Source: Treponema sp. OMZ 838
GTDB lineage: Bacteria > Spirochaetota > Spirochaetia > Treponematales > Treponemataceae
Reading direction: 5' to 3'
Assembly (NCBI RefSeq): GCF_000775995.1
Contig: NZ_CP009227.1
Location: 1,488,001 to 1,552,000, forward strand
Length of the DNA stretch: 64,000 bases
Under the pieces are notes generated by a model. That model was not told where the DNA came from and did no database searches. It saw nothing but the letters and a program-made list of their open reading frames with translations. Of the stretch, positions 16,815 to 25,971 are shown one piece after another (position 1 is the first letter of the stretch; every line of letters begins with the position of its first letter). The position numbers were made by a program, and so were the translations under genes.

Positions 16815-18907
16815 CTTGCCTCCTTTAACAGCTTTTGCATGGATTCGATACTGACGGCAATGGTCAGTGAATTATGCAGTGTCGCCGCGAGGGCGGGCGG
16901 GATAAGACCGAATATACCGGCAAACAAGAGCAGTGAATTGCCGCCGATAATCAGCTTATTGTTTTTATCTATCCGTGACAGGGTTTTTTGACCGAGCTTC
17001 CGTACCGTAATTAAGCCGGAAAGTCCGTCTTCGGCCAGTACAATATCGGCGGTGTCTCCTGCAATTGATGAACAGTTATCCATTGCAATGCCGACATCCG
17101 CGGCGGAAAGTGCGGGTGCATCGTTGATTCCGTCACCGATCATAATCACCTTATGTCCGGCATCTCGTGCTTCCTGCACATACCGCACCTTATCTTCCGG
17201 CAGCGTCTGCGCATGATATTCCGTGATACCGGCCTGAGCTGCAACCTTCGCCGCCGCTTGTTCGGCATCTCCTGTAATCATAACGCAATTACGCACACCC
17301 AAGTGTTTCAGCTCAGAGACGGTTTCTGCGGTACCTTCCCGGGCGGGGTCTCCAATAGTCAAAATACCGGCAAGCTGTCCGTCAACCGCCAAGTAGAGTA
17401 AGGAATAGCCTGATTTTTCTGCGGATTTCTGCACCCGAGCTATCGCTTTAGTGGTTGGAATTTTTTCATCTTCAAAAATAAAATGAGCGCTTCCGATACA
17501 GAGCCGTTTGCCCTCTAACGAAGAAGCAATGCCGTGTGCGACAATGTATTCAACCTTCGCATGGCGTTCGGGATGTACAAGATTTTGGTCTTGGGCGGCT
17601 TGTACAACGGCTCTTCCCAGCGGATGCGGAAAATGTTCTTCAAGACATGCCGCGAGCCGCAACACTTCATCCTTTGTGAAGGAGCCGAACGGATGCACTT
17701 CGGCTAAGACCGGTTCCGCATAGGTAAGGGTTCCCGTTTTATCGAAAATGACGGTATCGGCAAGCGCCGCCGCTTCCAAATACTTTCCGCCTTTTATCGA
17801 AATACCGTGCTCCGCCGCTTCCTTCATTGCGGAAAGAACGGCAATCGGTGCGGCAAGCTTCATCGCGCAGGAATAATCGACCATCAATGTTGAAATCGTT
17901 TTGGTGATATCCCGTGTAAATAAGTACGTTAAACCGGTCAGCAAAAAATTGAAGGGGACTACTTTTTCCGCTATCAACTCCGACCGTTTTTGAGCGGCGG
18001 CTTTTAAAGATTGAGAGCGGTCGATCATCGCGATGATATTGTTCACTTTTGTTTCAGACCCGACCGTGCGTACACGGACGTACAGTTCACCTTCCAAAAG
18101 GATGGTGCCTGCAAAGACGGTAGCGCCGCTTTTTTTTTCTACCGGCAGGGATTCTCCGGTAATGCTCGCTTGGTTTACGAGCCCTTCACCGTTTTCAATA
18201 TTCCCGTCTGCGGGGATTTGGCTGCCGGCACGGACAACAATAAGATCGTCTTTTTTAAGCGCAGAAGGTGGGAGCGTCCGTTCTTGATCACCTTCGATAA
18301 GATGTACCGGCTCGTTTGAAATCAAAAGCGTTTGTGCCAGATTATTGTACGATTGCCGGCGGGTCAGTTCTTCAATTTCTTCTCCCATATCGAGCAGCGT
18401 TGCCACAAAACGAGCAGTCTGCGCCTTACCGTCCAGAACGGCAACGGTCAGGGCTGTTGCATCGAGTAAATCCGTACTAAAGAATTTTCCTGCAAAAATA
18501 GACTGCGCCGCTTTCATAATGCGCGGGACAATCCTTTTGTAGAGCAACAGATTACGTACCGGCATCGGGAGAAGCGATCGTACGGTAACGTCAAAGAGGG
18601 TGGATGCGAGTACATCGAAGATGCTTTCGGGTGCAGGAATTTTTGCAACTGAAGCGAGCAGGCTTTCATCGGACAAGTATTTATCGGAGAGGACTCGGAA
18701 TAAGGCGAGCACCTCAGCTTCCGAAAGTGTCTTTACGTCATAATAAACCAGAAAGGATGCGACTTTGGGGTTAACTTGAATGTCGGTTATGCCGTCTTGT
18801 ACCGCGATGAGCGTCTGCGCAAGAATAGCTTGCCGCGGCGAAATTTCAACCGCATTGTAGTGCAGTCTTATTCTGCCGGGCAGGGAGTGTTTAACGGTTA
18901 CGTTCAT
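16811..18907 (-). CDS. P1B-type metal-transport ATPase with SCA motif
   Basis: A 698-residue P-type ATPase. TGES is at 250-253, the phosphorylation site DKTGT at 389-393, then the HP motif (PHPLGRAVV) and GDGINDAP. The membrane motif that sets metal choice in the family is usually CPC, SPC or TPC. Here it is SCAMK (346-350). Residues 1-75 form an HMA-like domain without CxxC, starting MNVTVKHSLPGRIRLHYN. Metal specificity is therefore not predictable from known classes. It sits in the middle of a three-gene operon between a small membrane-anchored protein and a CxxC-less HMA-like protein. Inner membrane. Confidence 0.9.
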   Translation of the reverse strand: MNVTVKHSLPGRIRLHYNAVEISPRQAILAQTLIAVQDGITDIQVNPKVASFLVYYDVKTLSEAEVLALFRVLSDKYLSDESLLASVAKIPAPESIFDVLASTLFDVTVRSLLPMPVRNLLLYKRIVPRIMKAAQSIFAGKFFSTDLLDATALTVAVLDGKAQTARFVATLLDMGEEIEELTRRQSYNNLAQTLLISNEPVHLIEGDQERTLPPSALKKDDLIVVRAGSQIPADGNIENGEGLVNQASITGESLPVEKKSGATVFAGTILLEGELYVRVRTVGSETKVNNIIAMIDRSQSLKAAAQKRSELIAEKVVPFNFLLTGLTYLFTRDITKTISTLMVDYSCAMKLAAPIAVLSAMKEAAEHGISIKGGKYLEAAALADTVIFDKTGTLTYAEPVLAEVHPFGSFTKDEVLRLAACLEEHFPHPLGRAVVQAAQDQNLVHPERHAKVEYIVAHGIASSLEGKRLCIGSAHFIFEDEKIPTTKAIARVQKSAEKSGYSLLYLAVDGQLAGILTIGDPAREGTAETVSELKHLGVRNCVMITGDAEQAAAKVAAQAGITEYHAQTLPEDKVRYVQEARDAGHKVIMIGDGINDAPALSAADVGIAMDNCSSIAGDTADIVLAEDGLSGLITVRKLGQKTLSRIDKNNKLIIGGNSLLLFAGIFGLIPPALAATLHNSLTIAVSIESMQKLLKEAR

Positions 18908-18929
18908 TGATAATATTGATAAAAAGTTC

Positions 18930-19148
18930 TTATGCGTTTTGTGATTGGTTGTATGCAGCTTCGGCCGCGATATCCTGTGCGTCCTCTTTCACCGCTTCCA
19001 TAAAGGCAACCGCTTCCTGCTTGAGCTGCAAGCCCTTTTCCGTAACAGCTACACAGGCCTTGCGGAATGCCGGAGTCCGAATGAGAGCCGCTGCGGCAAA
19101 TCCTGCTGCAACGCCCACGCCGAATGCAACCCATTTATTTGAAAACAT
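18930..19148 (-). CDS. Small membrane-anchored protein of the ATPase operon
   Basis: A 72-residue protein. It has one N-terminal membrane segment with small residues (WVAFGVGVAAGFAAAALI) and a charged helical tail. GCGAGG lies just upstream of its ATG. It precedes the P-type ATPase by 22 bases and is clearly co-transcribed. Similar tiny proteins accompany CxxC-less metal ATPases in other anaerobes, as I recall, but I cannot name the family with certainty. A regulatory or scaffolding subunit is likely. Confidence 0.65.
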   Translation of the reverse strand: MFSNKWVAFGVGVAAGFAAAALIRTPAFRKACVAVTEKGLQLKQEAVAFMEAVKEDAQDIAAEAAYNQSQNA

Positions 19149-19290
19149 ATGGTACCTCGCTTATTGTCATACTTAACATCCGCCGTCAATTTTGCTGGCG
19201 AAACATTCGTGTGTGGAACAATAACAGTTTTTGATAAAAAACGCAATAAGATGTGTTTGTTCTAGCATATAGAACGTTATTTTGTTATTC

Positions 19291-19320
19291 TTGACACGGA
19301 ATAGCAATATATGATAGTAT
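19291..19320 (+). promoter_or_regulatory. Promoter of the tRNA pair
   Basis: TTGACA (19291-19296), an 18-base spacer and TAGTAT (19315-19320), ending 15 bases before tRNA-Gln. Confidence 0.7.
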
Positions 19321-19335
19321 GCCGCTCGTCAACTT

Positions 19336-19406
19336 TCCCCGGTTGTGTAATGGTAGCACCGCAGATTCTGGTTCTGCTTGTGGGGGTTCGAATCCTCCCT
19401 GGGGAA
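19336..19406 (+). tRNA. tRNA-Gln (CTG)
   Basis: Acceptor TCCCCGG pairs with CTGGGGA. The anticodon loop TTCTGGT with anticodon CTG (19368-19370) is closed by GCAGA / TCTGC. The T loop is TTCGAAT. CCA is not encoded. 71 bases. Confidence 0.93.
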
Positions 19407-19410
19407 TCTC

Positions 19411-19448
19411 CGAAAACCTCTAAAAATGATTATTTTTAGAGGTTTTCG
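19411..19448. terminator. 17-bp perfect hairpin between two tRNA genes
   Basis: CGAAAACCTCTAAAAAT (19411-19427) and its exact complement at 19432-19448 enclose a four-base loop. It begins five bases after tRNA-Gln. The right arm has a T4 run but no long U tail, so it could be a partial terminator, a processing signal or an attenuator between the two tRNAs. Confidence 0.6.
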
Positions 19449-19476
19449 CTTAGTAGAGCAATTGATGCTCTGTTTG

Positions 19477-19548
19477 GGTCCCTTCGTCTATCGGTTAGGA
19501 CATGAGATTCTCAATCTTAAAAGACGGGTTCGATTCCCGTAGGGACCG
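19477..19548 (+). tRNA. tRNA-Glu (CTC)
   Basis: Acceptor GGTCCCT pairs with AGGGACC, with discriminator G. The anticodon loop TTCTCAA has anticodon CTC (19510-19512). T arm ACGGGTTCGATTCCCGT. CCA is not encoded. 72 bases. Confidence 0.93.
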
Positions 19549-19579
19549 TCCCTCATTTTATCTGTACCGTTCCGTTATA

Positions 19580-19608
19580 TATGCAAACCCCATCATTTTT
19601 TCTATAAT
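19580..19608 (+). promoter_or_regulatory. ptsI -10 box immediately before the start codon
   Basis: A perfect TATAAT at 19603-19608 ends six bases before the ptsI ATG. The -35 position holds only TATGCA, 17 bases upstream. No Shine-Dalgarno is present, so the mRNA probably begins at the ATG. Confidence 0.55.
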
Positions 19609-19614
19609 ACTTTT

Positions 19615-21372
19615 ATGAAAAAGTTTACCGGTTTATCTGTATGCGACGGTCTCGTTGCATGCCGGCTTGTGTGTATTCCTGAAAATGTTATACAGGCAGC
19701 ACCCGCCTACGCAATTACCGCTCAAAATATTCAACATGAACAAGAACGGCTGCGAATTGCCGTACAAGCTGCTCAAGAGGGGCTGAGACTGGCGCTTGCC
19801 GAATATCGAACGGCAGATACCCACGTGAAATCTCCCGAACAGGCTATTTTAGAAACCCATCAGACAATGCTCGCCGACGAAGAGTTTATGCGCGGCATTT
19901 ATACGGAAATAGAAACTTCGCTGATGAATGCCGAAGCGGTGCTTAAACGGAAATTGGATGAAGTTACCGCTATGCTGACTGCTTCTGGCGACAACTATCT
20001 TTGCGAGCGAGCGGTTGATATTCAAGATGCGTACGAACCGGTTTTTTCTTATTTAAATCCCCGGCATAAGCAGACCACTTCTCGGTTTGCCGGTGTACCG
20101 CAGGGTTCCCTGCTTGCGGCACGGGTGTTTAAACCGTCAGAAGCGCTCGAAATAAAAAAGCTTGCCCCCTGCGGAATTATTATGGAAGAAGGGGGCGCTA
20201 CCAGTCATATTGCGATTATGGCACGAGCGTGGAACATTCCGACACTGATTGCCGTTCAAGGACTTATGGCCGAGGCAAAAAGCGGAATGTATGCCGTGCT
20301 GGATGCCACGAAGGGAACGCTGACCTTGGAACCCAATGCGGAAACTATCGCTCAAATAAAATCTGCCGGTAGTGAACACATTGAGGTAACCGAAGAAGAA
20401 CGGGACTATACGCTGGTGTATACGCAAGACGGTACTCCCGTACATTTGAGTGCAAACATTGTGCTTACGGAAGAATCGGCGTTGCCGGCTGTGCAGAACA
20501 CTGCCGGAATCGGACTCTTCCGGTCTGAGTTCTTGTTTTTAGGAACCCAAGATATTCCTGATGAAGAACATCAGTACACATCGTACCATACGGTGTTGGA
20601 ACGGATGGGATCAAAGCCGGTGGTAATCCGTACCTTTGACGCCGGCGCCGATAAGATGCTGAAAGAGCAGGAAAATCGTCTGGAGCGAAATGCACTCCTC
20701 GGCTGGCGGGGAATCCGGTATTGCTTGGATCGTCCCGAAATTTTTAAGCATCAGCTGCGGGCACTGTTGCGGGCAGGTTGTATCGGCAATCTGCATATAC
20801 TCATTCCGATGATCTCCTGTAAAAAAGAAATCACCGCCGTGCGGAATTTAATCAAAGAGATTGAGCAAGAGTGTGAACAAAATCGAATACCGTATAAGAA
20901 AGATATTCCGATTGGCATTATGATCGAAGTGCCTTCCGCCGCAATCGCTGCCGACCTCTATGCTCCGGCGGTGGACTTTTTCTCTATCGGCACCAATGAT
21001 CTTATTCAATACACAATGGCGGCGGATCGAGAAAACCAAACCGTCGCACATTTAGCCGACTGTTTTCAGCCCGCAGTGCTGCGGCTTATCCGGCACGTTA
21101 TTGAGACGGAGCCGCTCCTGCACCGCACCGGTGATTTGCGCGGCGGATTTGTGTCTATGTGTGGGGAGATGGCTTCCGATACGGAGGCTGTTCCGCTCTT
21201 ACTTGGGATGGGTTTGCGGCGGTTCAGCATGGCAGCGCAAAAAATCCCTGAGATTGCGCAGCGGATCGAATCTATCCGGATTTCCGATGCAGAGGCTCTC
21301 TGTAAAGCCGTCAGTCTGCTGGGCACCGCTGAAGAAATACGTCGGGAAACAATGAAACGCTTCCCGCTGTAG
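19615..21372 (+). CDS. ptsI: Phosphoenolpyruvate-protein phosphotransferase (enzyme I)
   Basis: A 585-residue enzyme I, close to the family length of about 570. The phosphorylated His is His198 in GGATSHIAIMAR. The C-terminal PEP-binding barrel shows FRSEFLF, FDAGADK, the SIGTNDLIQYTMAADR signature and the catalytic Cys in VSMCGEMASD. It takes phosphate from PEP and passes it to HPr at the head of the phosphotransferase chain. No HPr or enzyme II gene is nearby, so in this organism it may serve regulation more than sugar uptake, as proposed for other treponemes. Likely leaderless. Converges on citX with an 11-base gap. Confidence 0.96.
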   Translation: MKKFTGLSVCDGLVACRLVCIPENVIQAAPAYAITAQNIQHEQERLRIAVQAAQEGLRLALAEYRTADTHVKSPEQAILETHQTMLADEEFMRGIYTEIETSLMNAEAVLKRKLDEVTAMLTASGDNYLCERAVDIQDAYEPVFSYLNPRHKQTTSRFAGVPQGSLLAARVFKPSEALEIKKLAPCGIIMEEGGATSHIAIMARAWNIPTLIAVQGLMAEAKSGMYAVLDATKGTLTLEPNAETIAQIKSAGSEHIEVTEEERDYTLVYTQDGTPVHLSANIVLTEESALPAVQNTAGIGLFRSEFLFLGTQDIPDEEHQYTSYHTVLERMGSKPVVIRTFDAGADKMLKEQENRLERNALLGWRGIRYCLDRPEIFKHQLRALLRAGCIGNLHILIPMISCKKEITAVRNLIKEIEQECEQNRIPYKKDIPIGIMIEVPSAAIAADLYAPAVDFFSIGTNDLIQYTMAADRENQTVAHLADCFQPAVLRLIRHVIETEPLLHRTGDLRGGFVSMCGEMASDTEAVPLLLGMGLRRFSMAAQKIPEIAQRIESIRISDAEALCKAVSLLGTAEEIRRETMKRFPL

Positions 21373-21383
21373 GCTTTCATGGT

Positions 21384-22055
21384 TTAACTGCTGTAGCTTT
21401 TATCAAGCAATATACGTCGATGTACGGAAATCAGTTTTGAAATTTTTGCTTGCATTTCGGGGACGCTGTGCGTTCTGCTTCGTGCACAAAGCTTAGCGGG
21501 ATTGCCGCAGATAAGGCACGGACGGGAGGAAAGTCCCAGTTCCGATGCGGAAAGCTTTTGTTCAAACGCCGAAAAAACGTCGAAGTCCCACAATATACCG
21601 ATCGGATGCGTGCGTTCCAATGCTACCGTTTGCCGTTTGACTGTTTCTGCGTGCGCGTTAAGCAGCCAAAATGCAGTGCATCCTGCAGGCGCTCGGTCTT
21701 CGTAATGTGCCGCGATGAGCGGTGTTTGCACAGAACCCGCGCCGGACGGTTTCTCGTCCGTGTACGGCTGCTCCTGCACAAGCCGGTCTAAAAATACTCG
21801 GCAGCCTTCATCGAAGACTGCCTCAAGGAAGCGGTTATTCTTTATCGGTCCCGGAATCACGAGCGAGAACATCACTACTGTTTTATTTACAGGCAGCGTT
21901 TGATTCGGTGTTTCTTCCGGCAGGGAGCTCCCCAATCGATGTTCGCTTTCCGTCTCCGCAAGCCGGAATAACCGTGCTTGCTGTTCCCGCCGGGCACCCC
22001 GCAAGGCTGCCATATCCTGTACGGTCTGCGGAATGCCTTCGGTAAAAATGTTCAC
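21384..22055 (-). CDS. citX: Holo-citrate lyase synthase CitX
   Basis: A 223-residue CitX (phosphoribosyl-dephospho-CoA transferase). It attaches the prosthetic group made by CitG to the serine of CitD. Visible family segments are LRGARREQQ near the N-terminus, SLVIPGPIKN in the middle, HPIGILWDFDVF, and the Cys/Arg motif CLICGNPAKLCARSRTHS near the C-terminus. Start chosen at GTG 22055, which gives the usual family beginning. The open frame extends further upstream into the transporter gene and is not believed. It is the last gene of the cit operon, 10 bases after the transporter. Confidence 0.92.
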   Translation of the reverse strand: MNIFTEGIPQTVQDMAALRGARREQQARLFRLAETESEHRLGSSLPEETPNQTLPVNKTVVMFSLVIPGPIKNNRFLEAVFDEGCRVFLDRLVQEQPYTDEKPSGAGSVQTPLIAAHYEDRAPAGCTAFWLLNAHAETVKRQTVALERTHPIGILWDFDVFSAFEQKLSASELGLSSRPCLICGNPAKLCARSRTHSVPEMQAKISKLISVHRRILLDKSYSS

Positions 22056-22065
22056 GATAAGATGC

Positions 22066-23361
22066 TTACCATAGAAGCGAGAACAGAATACTGCCGATAA
22101 CCAGCACGATACCGCCGCCGAGACGGGATGAAAGCTGCGCATAGGCCATTAAGCCCATTCGCTTTGAGGCGCCGAGTACCGCCAAGTCGCCCGAACCGCC
22201 GCGGTTCGCCATACAAAGCCCTGCGGTAATGGCAGAATCAATCGGATAGAAGCCGACCAGATGGCCCGTTACTGCGGAACCGAGAATAGCGCCGACAACA
22301 ATTAAAAAGGCGATAACGACATTCCCAAAGGTGATTGCATCCAGCAATTCTTTCAAGCTGGTATCAGCACCGACCCCTACCATAATAATCAAAATGAGGG
22401 TACCGGTAAAAAAGCTTTGCAGTTTTTTTGCACCGGTGCGCAGTCCTTCCGGGATGATGCCTAATGCACTCACCAATGCGACGAACAAAATCATGTATGC
22501 AAAGGGGTGAATAGCAACACCGAAGATTTTCGGCAATAGTACTTTTCCGAATAACCGTCCAAGCGCATAAAAGCCTCCCGATAAAATAAGACCGCCGCCG
22601 ACCTGTGCAAGCGTTGCAGAGGTCTTCCCGCTTTCAGACTTAATTTCCTTGTGTTTGCGCATCAATACGGTGCCGTCGCCTGTCCATGACGGCTTTTTCT
22701 CTCCGATTTTACCGAGTACTGCGGCGGTTATAATGGCAAATATATTGGCAATCGTCAGTACGGCAATAGCAAAGGCATAGTATTCTGCCTTGGGTTGTCC
22801 GGTTACTTGCTCGTAAATCTGGCTTAACGGAACTGCACCGCCGCCGTTACCGCCACCCATAATCGGCAATACATACTTCAATATTGTCAGTGAAGGTGAA
22901 ACACCAAAAAGCAGCCCCCCCAGAACCCCGAGGACGGCGGCTCCGATAAGCCCACCCAATATCGCCGGGATATAGCCCGCAAAAGATTTGAGCAGAATAT
23001 TCCGTTCCAAACTTAAAATAGAGCCGGTGATCAGCACGGCAATAAAGAATGAGAGGAAATCCTGATCATCCATAACAGTATTCATGGATTTAAGATATGC
23101 TTCCGGTATAAGGTTAAAATAGACCAGCACCGCTGTACCGATAAAGGCAAGCACAATGCCACCGCCGATATAGGTATTCCAGAGCGGAATGCGTTCGCCT
23201 ATTTCATAGAATACCAGACCGATTGCGAACATTAACGCGAATGAACCGAGTAAATCTTTCGACAGACCACCGGTATAGGCAGCGACCAAAATAACGGCAA
23301 CCGTTACAAGCGCAACATACCACGGCATACCGAAAAATTCCAATGATTTTTTTTCGCTCAT
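22066..23361 (-). CDS. citS: 2-hydroxycarboxylate (citrate) transporter, CitS type
   Basis: A 431-residue membrane protein of the 2HCT family with about eleven membrane segments. It carries the two family GG reentrant-loop motifs: PIMGGGNGGGAVPLSQIY in the first half and ANRGGSGDLAVLGA in the second. Family members import citrate or malate, often with sodium or in exchange for an end product. Its place inside the citrate lyase operon makes citrate the expected substrate. The ATG at 23361 has AAGGAGA seven bases upstream. The 129-base gap to citG carries an inverted repeat (TCTCACAAT / ATTGTGAGA, about 23428-23472). Confidence 0.92.
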   Translation of the reverse strand: MSEKKSLEFFGMPWYVALVTVAVILVAAYTGGLSKDLLGSFALMFAIGLVFYEIGERIPLWNTYIGGGIVLAFIGTAVLVYFNLIPEAYLKSMNTVMDDQDFLSFFIAVLITGSILSLERNILLKSFAGYIPAILGGLIGAAVLGVLGGLLFGVSPSLTILKYVLPIMGGGNGGGAVPLSQIYEQVTGQPKAEYYAFAIAVLTIANIFAIITAAVLGKIGEKKPSWTGDGTVLMRKHKEIKSESGKTSATLAQVGGGLILSGGFYALGRLFGKVLLPKIFGVAIHPFAYMILFVALVSALGIIPEGLRTGAKKLQSFFTGTLILIIMVGVGADTSLKELLDAITFGNVVIAFLIVVGAILGSAVTGHLVGFYPIDSAITAGLCMANRGGSGDLAVLGASKRMGLMAYAQLSSRLGGGIVLVIGSILFSLLW

Positions 23362-23490
23362 TGTCAAATCTCCTTCTTATAAGAACCTCTCAAATCTGCG
23401 TTGAGCCGCGTTTGAAAGAAGCCTTTCTCACAATATCGGCGGATATCTCTCCAAAATCAGGTTAGATTGTGAGAGATGTACCGATATTTT

Positions 23491-24423
23491 TCATGCGCCG
23501 GCAAGACCCCTGCAGAATAGCACTGCGGCAAAAATATCAGCCGAACCTCCCGGACTGATATGCCGCTCGATGCAGTAGGCGTCAAGGGATTCAACCGCAG
23601 CGTAGAGCGCAGCTCCGGTAACGCCTGATGCAACGATAGAAGCGCAGCGGATCTGCAGATCGCGCAATGCGGCAGAACCTGCCCGAAACAGCACGTTGGT
23701 ATCCTCGTTTTCCGCAATGATATGGAGCAGCGTGTAGAGATACGCATCCCGCTGCGTCAGATGGGTAAGTCCGGCAAGGTACGCTACGTTCCGTTGTACC
23801 AATGGCAGCCCCGCTTCCGCCTCACCGCGGATTCCTTTGCAGCCGTACTGCAAAAAAACCTGCTCGCCGTGCGTCAGTGTCCGCTTTGCGCTCACCCCGG
23901 CCATATCCTCGCTGCATAAACCGGCTGCAAGAACCCGCACCTGAGCGCACAACGTTTCCGTCAGTTCCACTACGCTGCGGATACCGCCAAGCTGTGTAGC
24001 ACCCGACAGCAAACCCGCCGCTCCTAAAAGATATGCAAAAATAAAGATGGCTCCTTTATGCGTATTGACGCCATGCGTTTCAGCAAACATTGCTTTTTCA
24101 AGCGCGATCCCCGCCGTCCGAAGCCGTTTCCGTATCGCAGCGGCTATCGGTTGAGCCGAAGCGGCGGACGTATAGCCGATACGCGCGCATTCGTAAAACC
24201 CCTGCTGCAACGCCGCGGCGCTTCTGACAAGGGTGGTAAAGTCCATATCCGAATGCGCACCTTGCGAAACGGGATCGACCAAACCGGGCTTCGGAAACAG
24301 CGCCGCTTCATCCAACAGCGCCTTCACCGCAAGGGCGGCAAGTTCTTTGCAAACTCTATCAGCCTTCTCACCCCTATCGGCCGCTGCACCTTCCGCAGTA
24401 TCACCCTTATTTACTAAACTCAA
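23491..24423 (-). CDS. citG: Triphosphoribosyl-dephospho-CoA synthase CitG
   Basis: A 310-residue CitG, which builds the citrate lyase prosthetic-group precursor from ATP and dephospho-CoA. Family motifs: DEAALFPKPGLVDPVSQGAH (residues ~37-57), ETHGVNTHKGAIF, EDTNVLFRAG and SPGGSADIFAA at the C-terminus. The start appears to be TTG at 24423, overlapping the end of citF by 17 bases. No strong Shine-Dalgarno is visible, so translation is probably coupled to citF. An N-terminal segment of about 20 charged residues precedes the conserved part. Confidence 0.92.
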   Translation of the reverse strand: MSLVNKGDTAEGAAADRGEKADRVCKELAALAVKALLDEAALFPKPGLVDPVSQGAHSDMDFTTLVRSAAALQQGFYECARIGYTSAASAQPIAAAIRKRLRTAGIALEKAMFAETHGVNTHKGAIFIFAYLLGAAGLLSGATQLGGIRSVVELTETLCAQVRVLAAGLCSEDMAGVSAKRTLTHGEQVFLQYGCKGIRGEAEAGLPLVQRNVAYLAGLTHLTQRDAYLYTLLHIIAENEDTNVLFRAGSAALRDLQIRCASIVASGVTGAALYAAVESLDAYCIERHISPGGSADIFAAVLFCRGLAGA

Positions 24424-25969
24424 AAGGTTTTGTCTTTCTGATAACGTCGAGCACGGTACCGTCGCGGTATTCTACCACTGCAACAACCTTTTCATCAAAA
24501 TGAACCGGTTCCGGCGCACCTGAAATGCGATACGCCTTGTCGCGCAGCGCTTCGATAGTAGTAATCGGTAGCCCGCTGTCTTTCATCGCATCGATTAAGT
24601 CGGTACGGCGCGGGTTAATCGCAATGCCTTCCTCCGTAATCAGCACGTCAATCGTTTCACCGGGCGTAGTTACAGTGGTAACCTTATCAATAACCACCGG
24701 AATGCGCGAGCGGATAAGCGGCGTAATGATGATGCTGACCTTTGCTCCTGCCGCCGCGTCGGGATGACCGCCGGGGGCGCCTCGCACAACGCCGTCCGAG
24801 CCGACAATTACGTTGACGTTAAAGTCGGTATCAATTTCCAAGGCGCCGAGTACCGCAAAATCAAGCATATTCACGAATGCACCCTTGTTAAAAGGATTGG
24901 CATACTGCGACGTAGAAATTTCAAAATGTCCGGGGCTGTCGATAACAGATTCTGCCGACGGAAGGTCAAAGTCCTGCGCATCGACTACGCACTTGATCAA
25001 TCCGTCATGAAGCAGCTGCACAATCGGCGCTGTAATGCCGCCGATGGCAAAGCTCATCTTGTAGTTCTTTTCCGCCATGTACTGTTTGAGGCAGCGGACA
25101 ACCGCCAACGCAGCACCGCCTGCTCCGGCTTGGAACGAAAAGCCGTCTTTGAAATTCGGACAGTGTGCGATAAACCGCGCCGCATAGTCGGCCATCATCA
25201 GCTCTTTGGGATTATCCGTGTAGCGGACTTCCTTGCTGGCTATTTTTGCAGGATTTCCAATTTCATCCACAACCGCAACAATATCGACATCGATTGCCTG
25301 AATAGCAGGCGGGAAATTCGGAAAGGGTACCAACGTGTCCGTAACGACAACCACCTTATCCGCATATTGCGCGTCGACCATCGCATACGAAAGAACACCG
25401 CAATCCGACTTACCGCCCTTTCCGCGCGCATTTCCCATGCAGTCCGCACTGGGCGCTCCGATAAACGCAACGTCAATATGAATATCACCGGCTTCTATCG
25501 CTCTCACCCGTCCACCGTGGCTTCTAATGTACACCACATCGCGGAAAAGCCCGTGCGAAATTGCTTCGCCGATTTTACCGCGTACACCGCTCGATGAAAG
25601 ACCGGTGACGGTGCCGTCTTCAATATAAGGGAGCAGCGCATCGTGTGCCTCTCCCAGCGAGCTTGCATAAATCGTAATATCTTTGATGCCCAGTTCACCG
25701 ATTGCCTGCACAACCTTGTTCACCACATAATCGCCGTTTCTAAAATGATGATGGAATGAAATACTCATTCCGTTTTTCAGACCAGCCCGTTTAACCGCTT
25801 CTTTTAGATCGTGCACAACCTTATCTTCGGGAGATGAGGTGAGTTTTGCGTATCCTTTCCGGGCAACTCGCTGAAAATTCGTGCCGTCAAAGTGATAGGC
25901 ACCTTGATATGCTTGTTTTCCGTTTGAAAGTATATTGTCGGGAATGTCCCGTCCGGCTTGATTTTTCAT
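24407..25969 (-). CDS. citF: Citrate lyase alpha subunit
   Basis: About 520 residues. CitF is the citrate:acetyl-ACP transferase subunit of citrate lyase. Visible family features include MSISFHHHFRNGDYVVN, SSSGVRGKIGEAIS, GKGGKSDCGVLSYAM, and the late DVLITEEGIAINPRR. Length matches known CitF. Start chosen at ATG 25969, ten bases after GGAG. A GTG at 25975 overlapping the citE stop is an equally possible start. Together with CitD and CitE it splits citrate to acetate and oxaloacetate in the cytoplasm. Confidence 0.96.
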   Translation of the reverse strand: MKNQAGRDIPDNILSNGKQAYQGAYHFDGTNFQRVARKGYAKLTSSPEDKVVHDLKEAVKRAGLKNGMSISFHHHFRNGDYVVNKVVQAIGELGIKDITIYASSLGEAHDALLPYIEDGTVTGLSSSGVRGKIGEAISHGLFRDVVYIRSHGGRVRAIEAGDIHIDVAFIGAPSADCMGNARGKGGKSDCGVLSYAMVDAQYADKVVVVTDTLVPFPNFPPAIQAIDVDIVAVVDEIGNPAKIASKEVRYTDNPKELMMADYAARFIAHCPNFKDGFSFQAGAGGAALAVVRCLKQYMAEKNYKMSFAIGGITAPIVQLLHDGLIKCVVDAQDFDLPSAESVIDSPGHFEISTSQYANPFNKGAFVNMLDFAVLGALEIDTDFNVNVIVGSDGVVRGAPGGHPDAAAGAKVSIIITPLIRSRIPVVIDKVTTVTTPGETIDVLITEEGIAINPRRTDLIDAMKDSGLPITTIEALRDKAYRISGAPEPVHFDEKVVAVVEYRDGTVLDVIRKTKPFEFSK

Positions 25970-25971
25970 AA

